64,000 bases of DNA from Casuarina equisetifolia (taxonomy: Eukaryota > Streptophyta > Magnoliopsida > Fagales > Casuarinaceae), in the NCBI GenBank assembly GCA_028551475.1, contig CM052355.1, positions 8,184,001 through 8,248,000 on the forward strand, in the 5' to 3' direction. Each line of letters opens with the position of its first letter. The first letter of the stretch is position 1. A program made the translations under genes and the position numbers. The notes below the pieces were generated by a model that did no database searches, had not been told where the DNA came from, and saw only the letters and a program-made list of their open reading frames with translations. Shown here piece after piece: positions 36,244-47,903 of the stretch.

Positions 36244-38637
36244 CTATCGTCTACAAATTGTTGAATAGCCGGGGCCCCCGTAGTAGAAGTGGGTTCTATA
36301 TACGCCTTTCCGGTCATTGGCAATAGCTAAACTGTAGCACTTATTATTGGTCGTATATGGTATAAGTGTTCCAGGATCCAAGAAGATGTTGTTATCCAAG
36401 TATTGAATATTGCGGAAATAAGCAGCTCTTTTGAAGCCTTCAGCGGCGAAATGGCCACTCCCCATTTGAGTGGACGTGTGACGATCCCCTGCTTCTGTGT
36501 TAAAAACCTCCCCACCAAAATTTATTGATTCGCCGTAGTCCTTCAAACTTGTGAAGATGGAATCAGGCCAATATCCCAAAGCCTGGTTCTGTACTTGGAG
36601 CCACCAATGTCCACTATTTTGGTTCTGTAACACAAAATAAAGAACTCATCTCCCAAAATGAGAACAACCATGCTTGCACATTAAACTCCTCTCCAAAACA
36701 TTTGGAAGAAAGGACAGAACATAACGCCCTAAGAAGTAGGAATTCAGCCCATTGCAAGGTAATACTTGGAATAAAGGGCAAAACCAGCAAAAGAAAAAAG
36801 ACTTGTAAAGTGGGAATGTATATTTTATTCTTAAGATAGTTTTCAAACAGAAATTTAAATAATATGAAATATTCTCCACACCATTTTTAACAAGGATAAA
36901 AATGAAATGAGTAGAGGAATGGCAACTGATTGTTGTTAGAGAAAAACTAATTGCATTACCTTGTATATGGCTACGAAAATCTCATATTGATTGCCATTGT
37001 ACTTGGAAACAGGCGATATGGGAGAGCCAAGGATAAATCTCTTGTTTACTTGCACGAACCCAGGACATTCGAGGTTGAAGCAACCAGTACTTTCGTAGCC
37101 GTCACGCTGACAATGACATATAATAAAGGACGAATAAGTTAAAGAGAAGCTCAGCGACATTTAGAGAAGCAATTGTTTAATAAGAGAAACTTAACATTCA
37201 TTAATTTTAAGTTAGAATATGGTAAAGATACTTCCTCAAAAAATATTTTAACAGGTAACCACAAGATGAATAACCTTGCTTAAGATACATCATAGGAGAG
37301 AAAGCAAACTTACTGTCCAAAATATGAAGAACCTTGTTTTCTTGTCCTTGCCAACCTGCAAACCATGCTTATACGTAAATAACGTATCGCATGACTATTC
37401 AAATACTCTGTATTTTCCACGTTTTCTGGCAGTATCTATGATTCTTTCAAAATCATATTTTACACCAACTTTAAAATAACATGGATATCTCAAAATTTTA
37501 TTTGAAATTTGATTCTTCCCAAAGTTTCAAACGTACCCTCCATCCAGCTTCCATTGTGTTCAAGTTTTCACCATCGCCAGCATAAACCCAAATTTGAGAA
37601 AAGGTAGCTTCCTCGTTGTAGATTGCGGGGTTCCATACGTTGATTGATGTCTGAGCTCCATAATTGTGGGGAGCGCGAATGGTAACTTGGGCATACTTTT
37701 TCGTATATCACAAGAAATAGTATAAAGTTAATGTAAAGGTAATGGATTGAATTACGGATTTTTTTTTGGTTAAAAAGTCCCGTTTGGCGTGATAATTCGA
37801 GCAAAAGGATTTCCTAGCTCTAAAATGATACCTCATGGTCTGGGTTTTGTTCAGCGAGACTTCCATTAAGGTCTGGCGTTTCTGGAGGTATGGCAATAGA
37901 ATGGGGAGTAAAATCATCCTCCTGTGTCCGTGGGATGGGGATTGTTCCATCAGGACATTCTGCGCCTGTAAGCCAACTAGTAGAAATCTCGGCGTCGTCA
38001 AAATCTTGCCGTAGTCCACTTGGGATAGAACTGGGTTTCATCTATTTAACAAAAAATAAAGTGGCAGCCCAGTAAGAAAAAAAAAATCCCAAAAATTTAG
38101 GGAATGAATTCGTTGCCTTAGTTGTTTCATGTTTAGCCTTTTTTCTTTTTTTCTTTTGTTGGGTTTTCTATCTATCTACTGGCCAACCACGTTACCTCCT
38201 TCCTATAATAGAATCTTTACATTATTGATCAAAACCAATTGAATAAGGAAGAACAGAAATAAAATTGCAAAAACAAGGAACCTCTATTGTGTGATTCGTG
38301 AGTAATGGATGATCGAATGCTGGCTGTTGATAAATATCTACACAGTCAATCACTCCGCCATCTTCAGCCTGTAACAATTTGGGATCATTGGAAACCAGAT
38401 AGAAGTAAAAATATAGAGCGGAGTTTAAATCAAAATTACTGTGAAGCAAAGTAAATCGGTAGCAATCATGTTAACCTCAATGGTTTTTACTGTTCCTTTA
38501 TGCTTAACCAGTTCTATGCCTTTCGGCGATGATATGCTTTTCCCACTAACTATTTGGTGGCTCAACAGATAAGATAAAGCTATCAAGAATAATGTGCAGC
38601 GTCGTGGTTTGGTTTCATGAAATCCCACATTAGCCAT
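36244..38637 (-). CDS. Neprosin-domain secreted protein, copy 3
   Basis: Seven minus-strand exons (38637-38476, 38368-38282, 38041-37832, 37695-37537, 37355-37314, 37106-36960, 36624-36244) with GT-AG borders and preserved frame encode about 395 residues. The start aligns with copies 1 and 2 (MANVGFHETK); an in-frame ATG lies 66 bases upstream at 38703. Signal peptide core is TLFLIALSYLLSHQIVSG. Motifs are DCVDIYQQPAFDHPLLTNH, NYGAQTSINVWNP, FSQIWVYAGDGEN, MEAGWR, TGCFNLECPGFVQVNKRF, SGHWWLQVQNQALGYWPDSI, NFGGEVFN and GGPGYSTIC. Candidate catalytic glutamates are Glu202 and Glu308. It differs clearly from copies 1 and 2 and represents the second subtype, whose other members here (20.1 and 26.9-28.1 kb) are dead. 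Confidence 0.9.
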
Positions 38638-39199
38638 GGAAAAGCAGTTGGGGGAGGTCAAAAGCTCAATGATTTTGACGCAGGGAACCAAAAAAATCTC
38701 CATATATATACTGGTGCATTGTTACGTGCTCAAGAACAATAAGAACTATTATTAGCTAAATATAGAGTATTGGATGATAAAAATAGATCACTTATCATAC
38801 TCAACTGATTTTGAAAGAGTATGCATTAAAACTAAGATTAGTTTGAGTTTAATGGAGTAAATTCTAAATACAAAGTAGTTGAGAAATTGCCCAATAAAAA
38901 ATAGGTATCTTTAAGTTTTTCTGATCATTAGATCATAGGATATTTTATTTAAACGTTAAGAAAAAAATAGTTTAAGTGCACTGAATGCCAACTCACGACA
39001 ACAACAACTAAAAGAAGGTCTTTGTGGACTACTGACACCCGAAAGGACCAAGGAAAGAATATTTTTTCAGAAACCAACGTAGTGTCAACCAATTAACACT
39101 TTCTTGTACCATAGAATTAGTCCCTCACCACGGAAAAGCCATTATTACAAAGAAATTCTTGGCATTGCTTTGCTTATTGCTTACATATAGTTATTGTTC

Positions 39200-39370
39200 A
39201 CTTCCACAATCCCAAGAAGCTCCAAATTGAAGCAACTAGTTATTTTGTAGGCATCCTTCTTTTAACGACATATAAATAGAGAACAAATAAGTTAAAAGAG
39301 AAGCGTAGCGACATGTAAAAATATAAGTGTTAGATAATAAAAGCTTGACATTCATTATATTGGGGTATAG
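39200..39370 (-). pseudogene. Neprosin exon 6 remnant
   Basis: About 60 bases on the minus strand, after an intron-like tgtcgttaaaag, match neprosin exon 6 (the region coding for GY..TGCFNLE). The intron flank with gagaagcgtagcgacatg parallels 37140-37165 beside copy 3. No other exon was found nearby. It marks the outer edge of the duplicated region. Confidence 0.65.
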
Positions 39371-41049
39371 AAATTCTCCCAAAGTGTAACAGTAAAATTA
39401 TTTTAAAGTTGTTCAATCATCCCATAAATTACTTTGAGGGTGGCCATACACTATAAAAAAACTTAAAGCTAATTAGGCCATCCATTCAAGTTATTATAAG
39501 AGTAAATAAACATTACATGAGTTATCTTTTAGTAGTTTTGCCATCTTTCAAGGTTTTTATTTGTTTAAATTTTATTTGGTTCCTAGTGCTCGTCTAGATG
39601 ATCCTTTAGATCCTTGAAACAAGCAAAAGGATTATCCAAATTGTTGTGGTTGATCTTTATTGGGGTACAACAATGATTGAGGAAATAAAAGGAAAAAGAA
39701 GAATATAGGGATATAAAAGTGGAGTTCAAAGAATTAAAGTGTCATTATCACTTCATATTCAAAGACATCCTAGCAATAAAAAAAGGGGATAGAAAATTTT
39801 AATTCCATCTTATCAGCCATCAGTTTTGATAAAAATAGATTTTTTAGCATTTTTAAAAATGCTTTAGCTTAAGCAAAAGATGAATCCATAGCTACAATTG
39901 TTAAGATAGATAAATTGGTTGTCCTAGTATAAATTTAAGGTTTGGCACATCAATGGAAGACACAACACACTGAGTGGCTTCCTTTCCAAACCCTTAATAC
40001 CTTCCTTTGCCTCTCCACTCATAGGAAGCCTCCTCATCCATCCTAGCATCCAACATTATGGAACCAACCACTCTAAAGATTCCAAATGTGAATAATTTAT
40101 TTCCTAACCTTATAATTTGCTTGAAGTCCTAAGGAGGATATTATTGACTATATCCACCTTAATTTTAATGTTTAGATCCATAAGTATTAAAGACTTCTCC
40201 TATAAATTATGGCATTCACCCATCCAATAAATAAACAAGCATCCAATTTATCTTTTGCTGCACATTTTCTACATCTTGAGTCACTTCTACTTGAACTTTC
40301 CAAAAAAAGCCTATTGTTGGTTATGATACCTAGCCCACCTGTACAAGATTGACATAATCCGTACAAACCTTGGTTGCTCCACGTCCTTAGTATGCTTCCA
40401 AGGCAAAACTAGAGCCTAGACCTTATGAGGTGGTTCACTACATTATCCTTTGTAACAAAATGGTTTCATGACCTTCATCACACTATAAATGCTTCTTATC
40501 TCTTCATGGAATTCTATCCCAAAGACCACCCAAACGTTAGTACAACTGAAAGAAGAGTTACCACATACCCTTTCAGAAATTTAGTACCCAAGTACCCAAA
40601 TGATCCTCTTTGCAGCAGATATTGCTCAAATCCCAACAAATAGACGAACCTAAGGGTGTTTATGTGCTATGTGAATAATTTGGCTCCATTCCAATCTCAA
40701 AAGATTTGTTCAACCCACATATTTCCATGAGTATGGATTGTTGACAATTGGGAAAAACTCTTCCCATCTCACTCCTATAAATATCTAAAAAGAACAATGG
40801 TGCATGACATAACAGATAAAGACTTCTGGATGATGGGATTAGAAAACCTTGAAGAATTATACCATTATAATCCAAATACCTATGAGATGCATTCAAAGGC
40901 TTGTAAGAAGATCGTTAGCCTCCATCATCAGGGTAACCTATCAAGAAGGAAATGGACAAAAAGTACTTGTCAGGGCCACTAAGATATTTTCACTGAAGAA
41001 GATGCTCAATTTGGGAAAAATGATGGAAAGATTAGGTCAATCCAATCAA
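39371..41049. other. AT-rich intergenic DNA
   Basis: No gene recognised. Several short ORFs (for example near 40425-40643 and 40797-40982) have no recognisable motifs. The composition and the retrotransposon parts just downstream suggest old repeat sequence. Confidence 0.4.
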
Positions 41050-41418
41050 TAGAACTTGCTGTAGCATTTACTTTCGATATGTTTTGTCTGTCTTGTATTG
41101 CCGGTTTTGTGTTGTAAGGATTCTTTAGGGTTTTGAGAGTTAGATATACTTCTAGAAATGGGTTGTTACATTTGAAAGTTAGGTCCAAGTTAAAAGTAAG
41201 GTATATCATATATATTTTGTAAACCTCTATAAATAGAGGTCTTTGGTGTGCAATTGAATCAAGACTTGAAAAACCAAAAACTTGTTGTTCATATTCTGTC
41301 CTCACCCTCTTTAATCCTTGTTCCAAATTACCTTCTCTATACCTTCCCCCTTAAAACAAAATCTTGAGCTAGAGCATCAAGAATGGACTTCTCCCTTACT
41401 CTTTCTCTTTGGTATCAG
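41050..41418 (+). mobile_element. LTR-like sequence followed by a tRNA-Met primer-binding site
   Basis: A TATA-like box (ctataaatagagg, near 41228) and a downstream transcript-start-like region are followed by TGGTATCAG at 41410-41418. That is the first nine bases of the usual initiator-Met primer site of plant LTR retrotransposons. This fits a 5' LTR in plus orientation whose internal region has decayed. LTR borders were not fixed and no gag domain could be read after it. Confidence 0.6.
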
Positions 41419-42699
41419 CTTATTTCCTTCGGAACATTGGGCAGGCATTTGATCTCTACCTATCTAAGAAAATTACTTGAGAAAATGAAAACTTCTCATT
41501 GCAACATTATTTGCCGAATTTCATCCTTTTTACTGGCTTAGGTAAAGCCTTAATGAAACCCAAATGCAACCAGATAAAGAATTTAGTTCATTTTACCATT
41601 CCCATTTAGAGATAAAAGGGATCTTCAAAAGGATGGAGATTCATAAGTTGACACAAATATTTATATGCGTTAGTTAGAAGTTCCTTTTTCCCTAGTTTGG
41701 GTGGTTTGGAGACTGAGATTCATTGTAACTTACATGTCTAGGATGGATAGACTCTTGTCTGATTTTGTGATTGGTAACGCCACTGATGATGTCCACTTTG
41801 TTTTCCTTTAAGATTGAGAGTCTAAATGAAACATACCTGTTGCAACCTATTGTTTTTTAGTTGCGGACATTAATGAAACATACCTGTTACCATTCCTACT
41901 TTTTCAGCTCTTACCATGAAATGATCCTTTTGTGGAGAAGATTTTATTCAAGAAGCATTGTCCTAAGGTAGGAATAAAAGAGGTAAGAAACGTGCCTTGC
42001 AGCTACTATGGAGCGGTCGAGCAACTAAAATTGACTATATTAAACGTGCAGGGAAATGCTTGGTAATTGGAATTCTATAATGAACATATCAAAAATAACA
42101 TTTGGTGATATTCAAAAAGATTGGATGGTTCAACAAGAATTTTCGAAGCATCAAAGAAGAGGATCAAGACTTAATTTGTAGAATTGGACGTGGAGAGAGT
42201 GGCTAGGAGATATTTTGGTAGGTAACAAGTGTCATAAACATTGTCCATGTTTAAGGCATCATCTATGTTGTAGACCTTCAGACTTAATGGAAATGTCATT
42301 AACTGAAGGAATTTTTTATGTGTTGAATTACACCGAATTTGATCCATTCAAATGAAAAGTTTGGTGATGCTACATGAATCTGCCATTATTTACTAATGAC
42401 ATTGTCAATGACACTGATGAAACTTTCAGAGAATCCTCAAGCAGTCTAAAAAACAAATTGTGGAAAGGGATGGATTATAGTTCAAATTGAGCCCAGACCA
42501 AAGATTATCACTAACCATGTTCTTCTTCATATCTTATACAGAGATTCATAGTTTTTTCTTAAATAAATAAATGGACTAATTTGATACTAATACTTGCACT
42601 TTCATTTATTACCTCTAAAGAAGCTTGCTCTACAATTAACATAACGTTTATCAAGAAGGGGGTGTATGACAGTTCATATATGTTTCATTCGTGTATCAT

Positions 42700-43900
42700 A
42701 TAACTCCAGCTTGGTGAGCAAATCTTCCTTCCTACTTCACATAAGGAGCAAGAGTCCTTTTCTTGACTAGCTACAAACAAAATAACGATGCACTTCAGTA
42801 CCCTTCTTATGCTCATGGAAAACTGGGTCTGTGACCATATATTATCTTCCATAGCTTTCTTTCTCTCATTTGTGATGAAATAGAGTATCACTCAGGCAAG
42901 TAGGAACATGGGTGAGAAAAATATTGGCAGTGTAGGGCCTTATCATTGATAACCTTTATTAGTACGATAATATCCAAGAATGAAACCTATATGAGCTCGT
43001 GGATTAAGCTTGTCCATACTTGGACCAAGATGATATACAAAAAATATTGACTTGTTGGAAAAGATACTTGATGGGAGATTTTATATAAAGAAATATAGTA
43101 GCCATGCGTTTGTCAAATAACAAGCAGTCTACCCCATCACTCCAAAAGGCTCTATCAACATTTATTTGAAACAAAGAGGCATATAATACTTCAAATCAAC
43201 AATTCCATCCTATTGGGTGTGAACTAATTGACAAATGCATTAGAGAAATGTTCGTTTGAGTTATCATTATGTAATATACAGAGAGATAAAGCAAATTGTG
43301 CATCGATTCCATTAAAAGTAATTGGGATCTTTGAGAGTATTACCAATACATGTAACGAAGTAGCTATAGAGGAACTTTTGAATAATCCCAGATAGTCCAA
43401 TGGGCTGAGATTAAGCAGTCTAGACTCATGACTACAATCTTTAGAAAAATAGAGGGCACAATAATGATTACTCAAATGACAAGCACTGCAATCAACTATG
43501 ATTTTATTCTGTGAAGCAAGAATTGCTTGACACCGGACACATAAAGATGGGTCATTTTTGTAGTTAGGCCATTCATTTCATGACCTCCAAATTCATTTCC
43601 CTCGACTTTAGATCCTGAAAGACACAATAGTGAACAAAAGATATGACACTACAGTCCACTAACTTTGTCAATTTTTTGATTGAAACTGAGTTGCTTAGAA
43701 ATTTTGAAACAAATAAAAGCATGGAGAGGGAAGTATTAAGTAAGAGGTTTGATTTCCCTTCATCTGGGAAGGATGTAGAAAAACCATCAGCAAACTTGAT
43801 AGTTCTATGAGAGGATTGATTACAAGATAAAAAGATTTTGGAATTAAAAGTCAAAGGACCAGCAACTCCAGATAATTCTGAATTCTAAGAGGATGCATTT
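42700..43900 (-). mobile_element. Decayed Ty1/copia fragment (protease to integrase end)
   Basis: On the minus strand 43860-43573 reads as the copia protease/pre-integrase region (IKFADGFSTSFPDEGKS, SNSVSIKKLTKLVDCSV, CVFQDLKSREM). Further on, about 43080-42870, the integrase end reads DKLNPRAHIGFILGYYRTNK, matching the family DPRA-KC-FLGYS-QKGY pattern. The integrase core between them is not clear. Stops and frame changes are present. Its orientation is opposite to the LTR at 41 kb, so it is a separate element. Confidence 0.75.
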
Positions 43901-45090
43901 CCGGTATTTGCAAGAACAACAATCTGGTCATCAAAGAGCAACTGTCTTTTATTATATTCTATTATTTTCGGACTTCAAAACTATAGCATTCTAGGAAATC
44001 CCATGGATTTTCATGAAACATCGAGGGATTGTACTGGTATCCTTGTACTATATACTATTATCACCTCCAAGTACATGTATAGAACCTCTTGTTTTGCATG
44101 GTTTTGACAGAACCATGAACACGAATCTTTTCGTGGTTCTTACCATAAACCCTAAACCAATCCGGTTGTACACGAAGGATAGTTTACTTACTGGAACACT
44201 TTACCTAAAGATTTATTGGGCGGGATCCGATGCAACTTTGTCTTCATCATCCTCCATTGATGTGATCACGTGGTCCTGGTGACCAATACACGTGCGGCTC
44301 AGTATCATTTCTGGGACGCCAGCTTGGGAATTATAGGATAACGTTGTCATTTACCCGGGTTTGGTAGGATTCTAGGATAATTCTTCTTCTAGAAAATGTA
44401 AGGGGTAAAGGACAGCCTCCTGCCTGGCCCCCCACACCATGGGCCTTTGGCCCTGCTAAGGCCATTGATCGTGACATGCTGAAGTACATGCATGCACAGA
44501 GATGGACTTCATGGACCACGACAAGCCGGAGGTCGCTGTACATCCTCTTCGACGGTGGTCTGTTTCGACATGCCGCTTGTCATCTCCAGAAAGAGCAGCA
44601 GGCACCCATTAAGCAGCGTCGAAGTGCAAAAGTAGAGCTGGCAAGGACCATGCCGAATTCAATGTAGCCTTCTCGGGTATTCAATGCTGGTCCACGGATC
44701 ACGGAGCTGCAATCCAGAAGAGGGTGACAATAGAAATCAGAGATGAGAAAATTTCGAGGAATCAAAAATTTTGGTGCAAATCCTATCATGTGCATATACT
44801 GCATCTTCATGAACAAGTTGGGTGTTGACTATTTTTGAAAACCTTATCATATCAAACAAAGAGATTTTCAAGATCTCCTCTAATATATCCCACAGATAAA
44901 TAATATTGCCCCGTAACAAATATAGTATAGGCCACCATGAAATTCAGAATTCTTTTAAATTCTAGATATAAACAAAGAAGAGAGAATTCCAATCCAACGT
45001 CCACTTCCTAAGATGATTGGAGTTGTAAACGATAAATGGTTTTGGTCGGGAATCGGATGGTCCCAGTTATAGGGTCCAGTGTTCTCAGCT

Positions 45091-45173
45091 CCCACGTGGG
45101 CAGATTGCTATCTCATCAGCAGTTTTTCCAATGAGAGAGAGCCACGTCGGCAGAGGAGGGCTGAGTTCACGTG
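45091..45173. promoter_or_regulatory. Cluster of ACGT-core (G-box type) motifs
   Basis: A ten-base palindromic G-box (CCCACGTGGG, 45091-45100), a GCCACGTCGG motif (45141-45150) and a CACGTG (45168-45173) fall within about 83 bases. Such sites bind bZIP and bHLH factors. They lie about 2.1 kb upstream of the apparent bHLH87 TATA box, so the target gene is uncertain. Confidence 0.5.
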
Positions 45174-46174
45174 TCCGCTGTAATAATAGAAGGAGGGATC
45201 GGTGGGCCCTACTTTTGTTGAGTTTAGGCCTTGAGTGGGACCATCAGCGGCGGCCGAGGGGAATTGCTTACGTTTTGCAGACAGCCTGAAAGAACGCGGA
45301 AGGGCGGTTCTCATTGAGATTTTGACAATCTAGAAACAGAGACAAAAGAGGATTCCAGTGGACCACTTCATCAACACAAAGGCCCCAATGTAAATAATTG
45401 TTCAAAGAAGAGGAACGATTAGCTATGCAGAAACTGATAACAGAACGGAAGATTTGAGAAAAAAGTTTGAAAAAAAAAAAGTAGAGGAAAATATCACTAG
45501 GGTTGCCCTATCATTATCATAAAACTATGATAAGAGATTCTTGTGTGCTTAATCATGGGGCAAATCTTGTGACTGATGATTTCTAACACGTCCTGTTTAA
45601 AATACAGTCCTCCCTATATTACCAGATGAAGAAAATCCATGTTCTTAAAGAACTAAATTTTATTAACGTGTGGAATCATAATTAACACCAACTGAATCCA
45701 AAGTTATAGCTTTAAGGATTCTTATTGATGACCATGGGGCACATGTTCTAGGCAACTTTCGAATGTGAAAGAAGTACTTGGAAGTGACAAGCAGCCATCA
45801 GAGAGTCAACCCACCAAGAGAATTAATTCCCTCTGCTAAACATGTTGTGCTCATCGTATCCTGCAGTTTGTGCACATAACATTGTGTCTTTTTTTTTTTC
45901 TTCTTCTTCGATATATGCCTTTTAGTAATCTGGTGTTTTAGTCTTTTGGTTTTTATGCACCTTAGTTTGTTTTTACTTCTCCCTCTGCATTGCACTGTAT
46001 TGCTTTTCAGTGATTTCTGTGAAGAAATCTAGGTGTCAGTTCTGTATCCTTCTCTGCCTAGAGGGCGAAAAAAGCATGAGAGTTGAAAAATAAAGGATGT
46101 TAAGCAAGTGCTATGGAAACCCATTCACTGAGTTGTAATCATGGGGCGCATGTGGGTGGGTCTCAGAACGCAGC

Positions 46175-46204
46175 TTGATCTCTCTCTCTCTCTCTCTCTC
46201 TCTC
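46175..46204 (+). repeat. (TC)n microsatellite
   Basis: About fifteen TC units, between the distal G-box cluster and the bHLH87 leader. Confidence 0.85.
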
Positions 46205-47214
46205 GATATAATAAATTGAAAATGTGCTTCTGCTATCTACTTCTTTGCCTGCCTTTGCTCGCCTGGCAATATCTTTTATGCTCAAACCTCCCACTACCAG
46301 TTTTATCTTCAAAATGCCAGTCCTAAGAATAGTCATATCTGCAGATCCTTATCAGGTTCTCATGTTCTCTATGCTATAATAGTGGATCTTTATTATTATT
46401 ATTATTTTTACATTCACTTTTCTTGAGTGTCAATTTACTGGTTCGTATTTGATCATCCAGCCATAAGAAGTTTAAGCATTAATTTGGTACATCATGGAAA
46501 TAGAAGCTAAGGTTAGACTGGTTTTCTAACTCTTCTCCATACCATCTAAAACTGCGACTTGTTTAAGCACGTTGATATGTTTTGACTTGAAGCTAAAAGA
46601 CGGTCTAGCATGAGTAAAACCTCGATCAGATTGCAAGTGCTACAACGACGTTTTAAGCCCTTCATATCCAGTGGACGGTTAGAAAGAATCTATGTTGGCA
46701 AGGTAACAGTAGTACAGATCTTTTCAGAAGAGAGTTGTACAGTGTATATCTTTGCCAAGTAAAGGTACTGTAGTAGAAAGTTGGGCAGTAAAGGTTATGA
46801 TTAAAACTATGATTAAAGGAAATCCTTTTAGGAGGAAAGTGGTACTGTTAAAAGATGCTCTCATTCTCACTGCAGTTCTACTGAAACTTTACAGTGCGCA
46901 TGGAATAGCACAAGCAAAAAAAGGAGGTCAGAGCTTTCCCCACTAAAACAATACTTAACTCAATATATATTATAAAATTAAACTACATAAGATTTAAAAT
47001 GCTTCTCTGAAATCTCATGCTCCCCATCTGCAAAAATATACTCTTACACCCCCACCAAACTGACCAAAAAGCCTTATCTTTTTCTAACCCATTATACTTC
47101 TTTCAACTGTTGAAGCTATATTTTATAGGGCTTCTCCTCTTTTAATATTATACGTGTTCAAGTACTATTACCAATACTTGATGCAGTATAAAATTGGAGG
47201 TTTTGGTCTTCACG

Positions 47215-47226
47215 TCTATATAAACC
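47215..47226 (+). promoter_or_regulatory. TATA box of the bHLH87 gene
   Basis: The run tctatataaacc stands about 40 bases before a probable short leader exon ending AAG|gtaaaag at 47277. Position and sequence fit a core promoter; no transcript evidence is available. Confidence 0.55.
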
Positions 47227-47264
47227 TACCAATTAACAAAGCGCTGTATCAGTAGTAGTTCTCC

Positions 47265-47901
47265 ATGGCAGCTCAAGGTAAAAGAACTCTTCTTTTGTTA
47301 TCTTTCTCTGATTCTTCAACTTGGAATATAATTTGAATCAAGGAAATAGGCTTTGTATCTATACTTATAATTCTCTAGTTTCTTCCTTGGTATGCTTTTA
47401 TTTTCATGTTTATCAGTATAAGTTCTTGAAGCAGTCTCTTTGGGATTCTCTGTCATAGCGGTAGGCGAACTGTTGGTTCCAAGACTGACTTTTGCACTGC
47501 TTGTTCTGTTCCTGTGGTCGCAGTTTTGATGGTATTGGAATAAAGGGAGTGGTTACTTCCCGTACCAGGTTGTGCACCAGGTGATACAGAGCTCCGGTTT
47601 GATCAACTTCACTTTTCTGTTGACATAAACGAGAAAACAAGTTCGTCGCTGTTCTGCTGGCTTGTGCCCAACTGGAAGTCCAACAGCTGAATCTGGAATT
47701 GGTATGTGCTGTAAGACTAAAACCCAGTTTTTCTGTTTCGAAATGATTTTGACGTATATGACCCCGGCTGACATTTGAGACCATCAAAATAGATTTTCTT
47801 GATTTATCTCATTTTCATGTACTCAACGTGGTTTTACAGGACTCGGAAAGACACCTTCATTATTTATCTTAGTGAGATTTCTCATATCAAGCATTTTGTG
47901 A
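47265..47901 (+). other. Predicted spliced upstream ORF (24 codons) in the bHLH87 leader
   Basis: An ATG at 47265 begins a 13-base exon end (to 47277). A consensus donor (AAG|gtaaaag) pairs with a strong acceptor (gttttacag|g, exon from 47840). Splicing these would create a 24-codon frame starting MAAQGLGKTP and ending at TGA 47899-47901, two bases before the bHLH87 ATG. If the intron is real, it would probably reduce translation of the main frame or make it depend on reinitiation. This is inference from splice signals only. Confidence 0.45.
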
Positions 47902-47903
47902 CC

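Larger units (their letters stand above)
34588..37175. repeat. Right arm of the large inverted duplication
   Basis: Reverse-complement counterpart of 26860-29870. It contains an ELF3 3' fragment on the plus strand and exons 6-7 of intact neprosin copy 3 on the minus strand, in mirror order. It is shorter than the left arm because of an internal ELF3 deletion, though it also has an insertion of about 300 bases. Confidence 0.85.
43901..47200. other. Long gap upstream of bHLH87, no gene recognised
   Basis: The segment 44280-44700 is richer in GC than its surroundings and has short open frames on both strands, but no motif I know. Other contents: ACGT-core motifs at 45091-45173, a (TC)n run at about 46175-46204 and an (ATT)n run near 46389-46408. 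Confidence 0.45.

Noticed and set aside
46141-46326. Small ORF over the (TC)n run
   Set aside because: Its reading frame is largely a consequence of the Leu/Ser-coding microsatellite.
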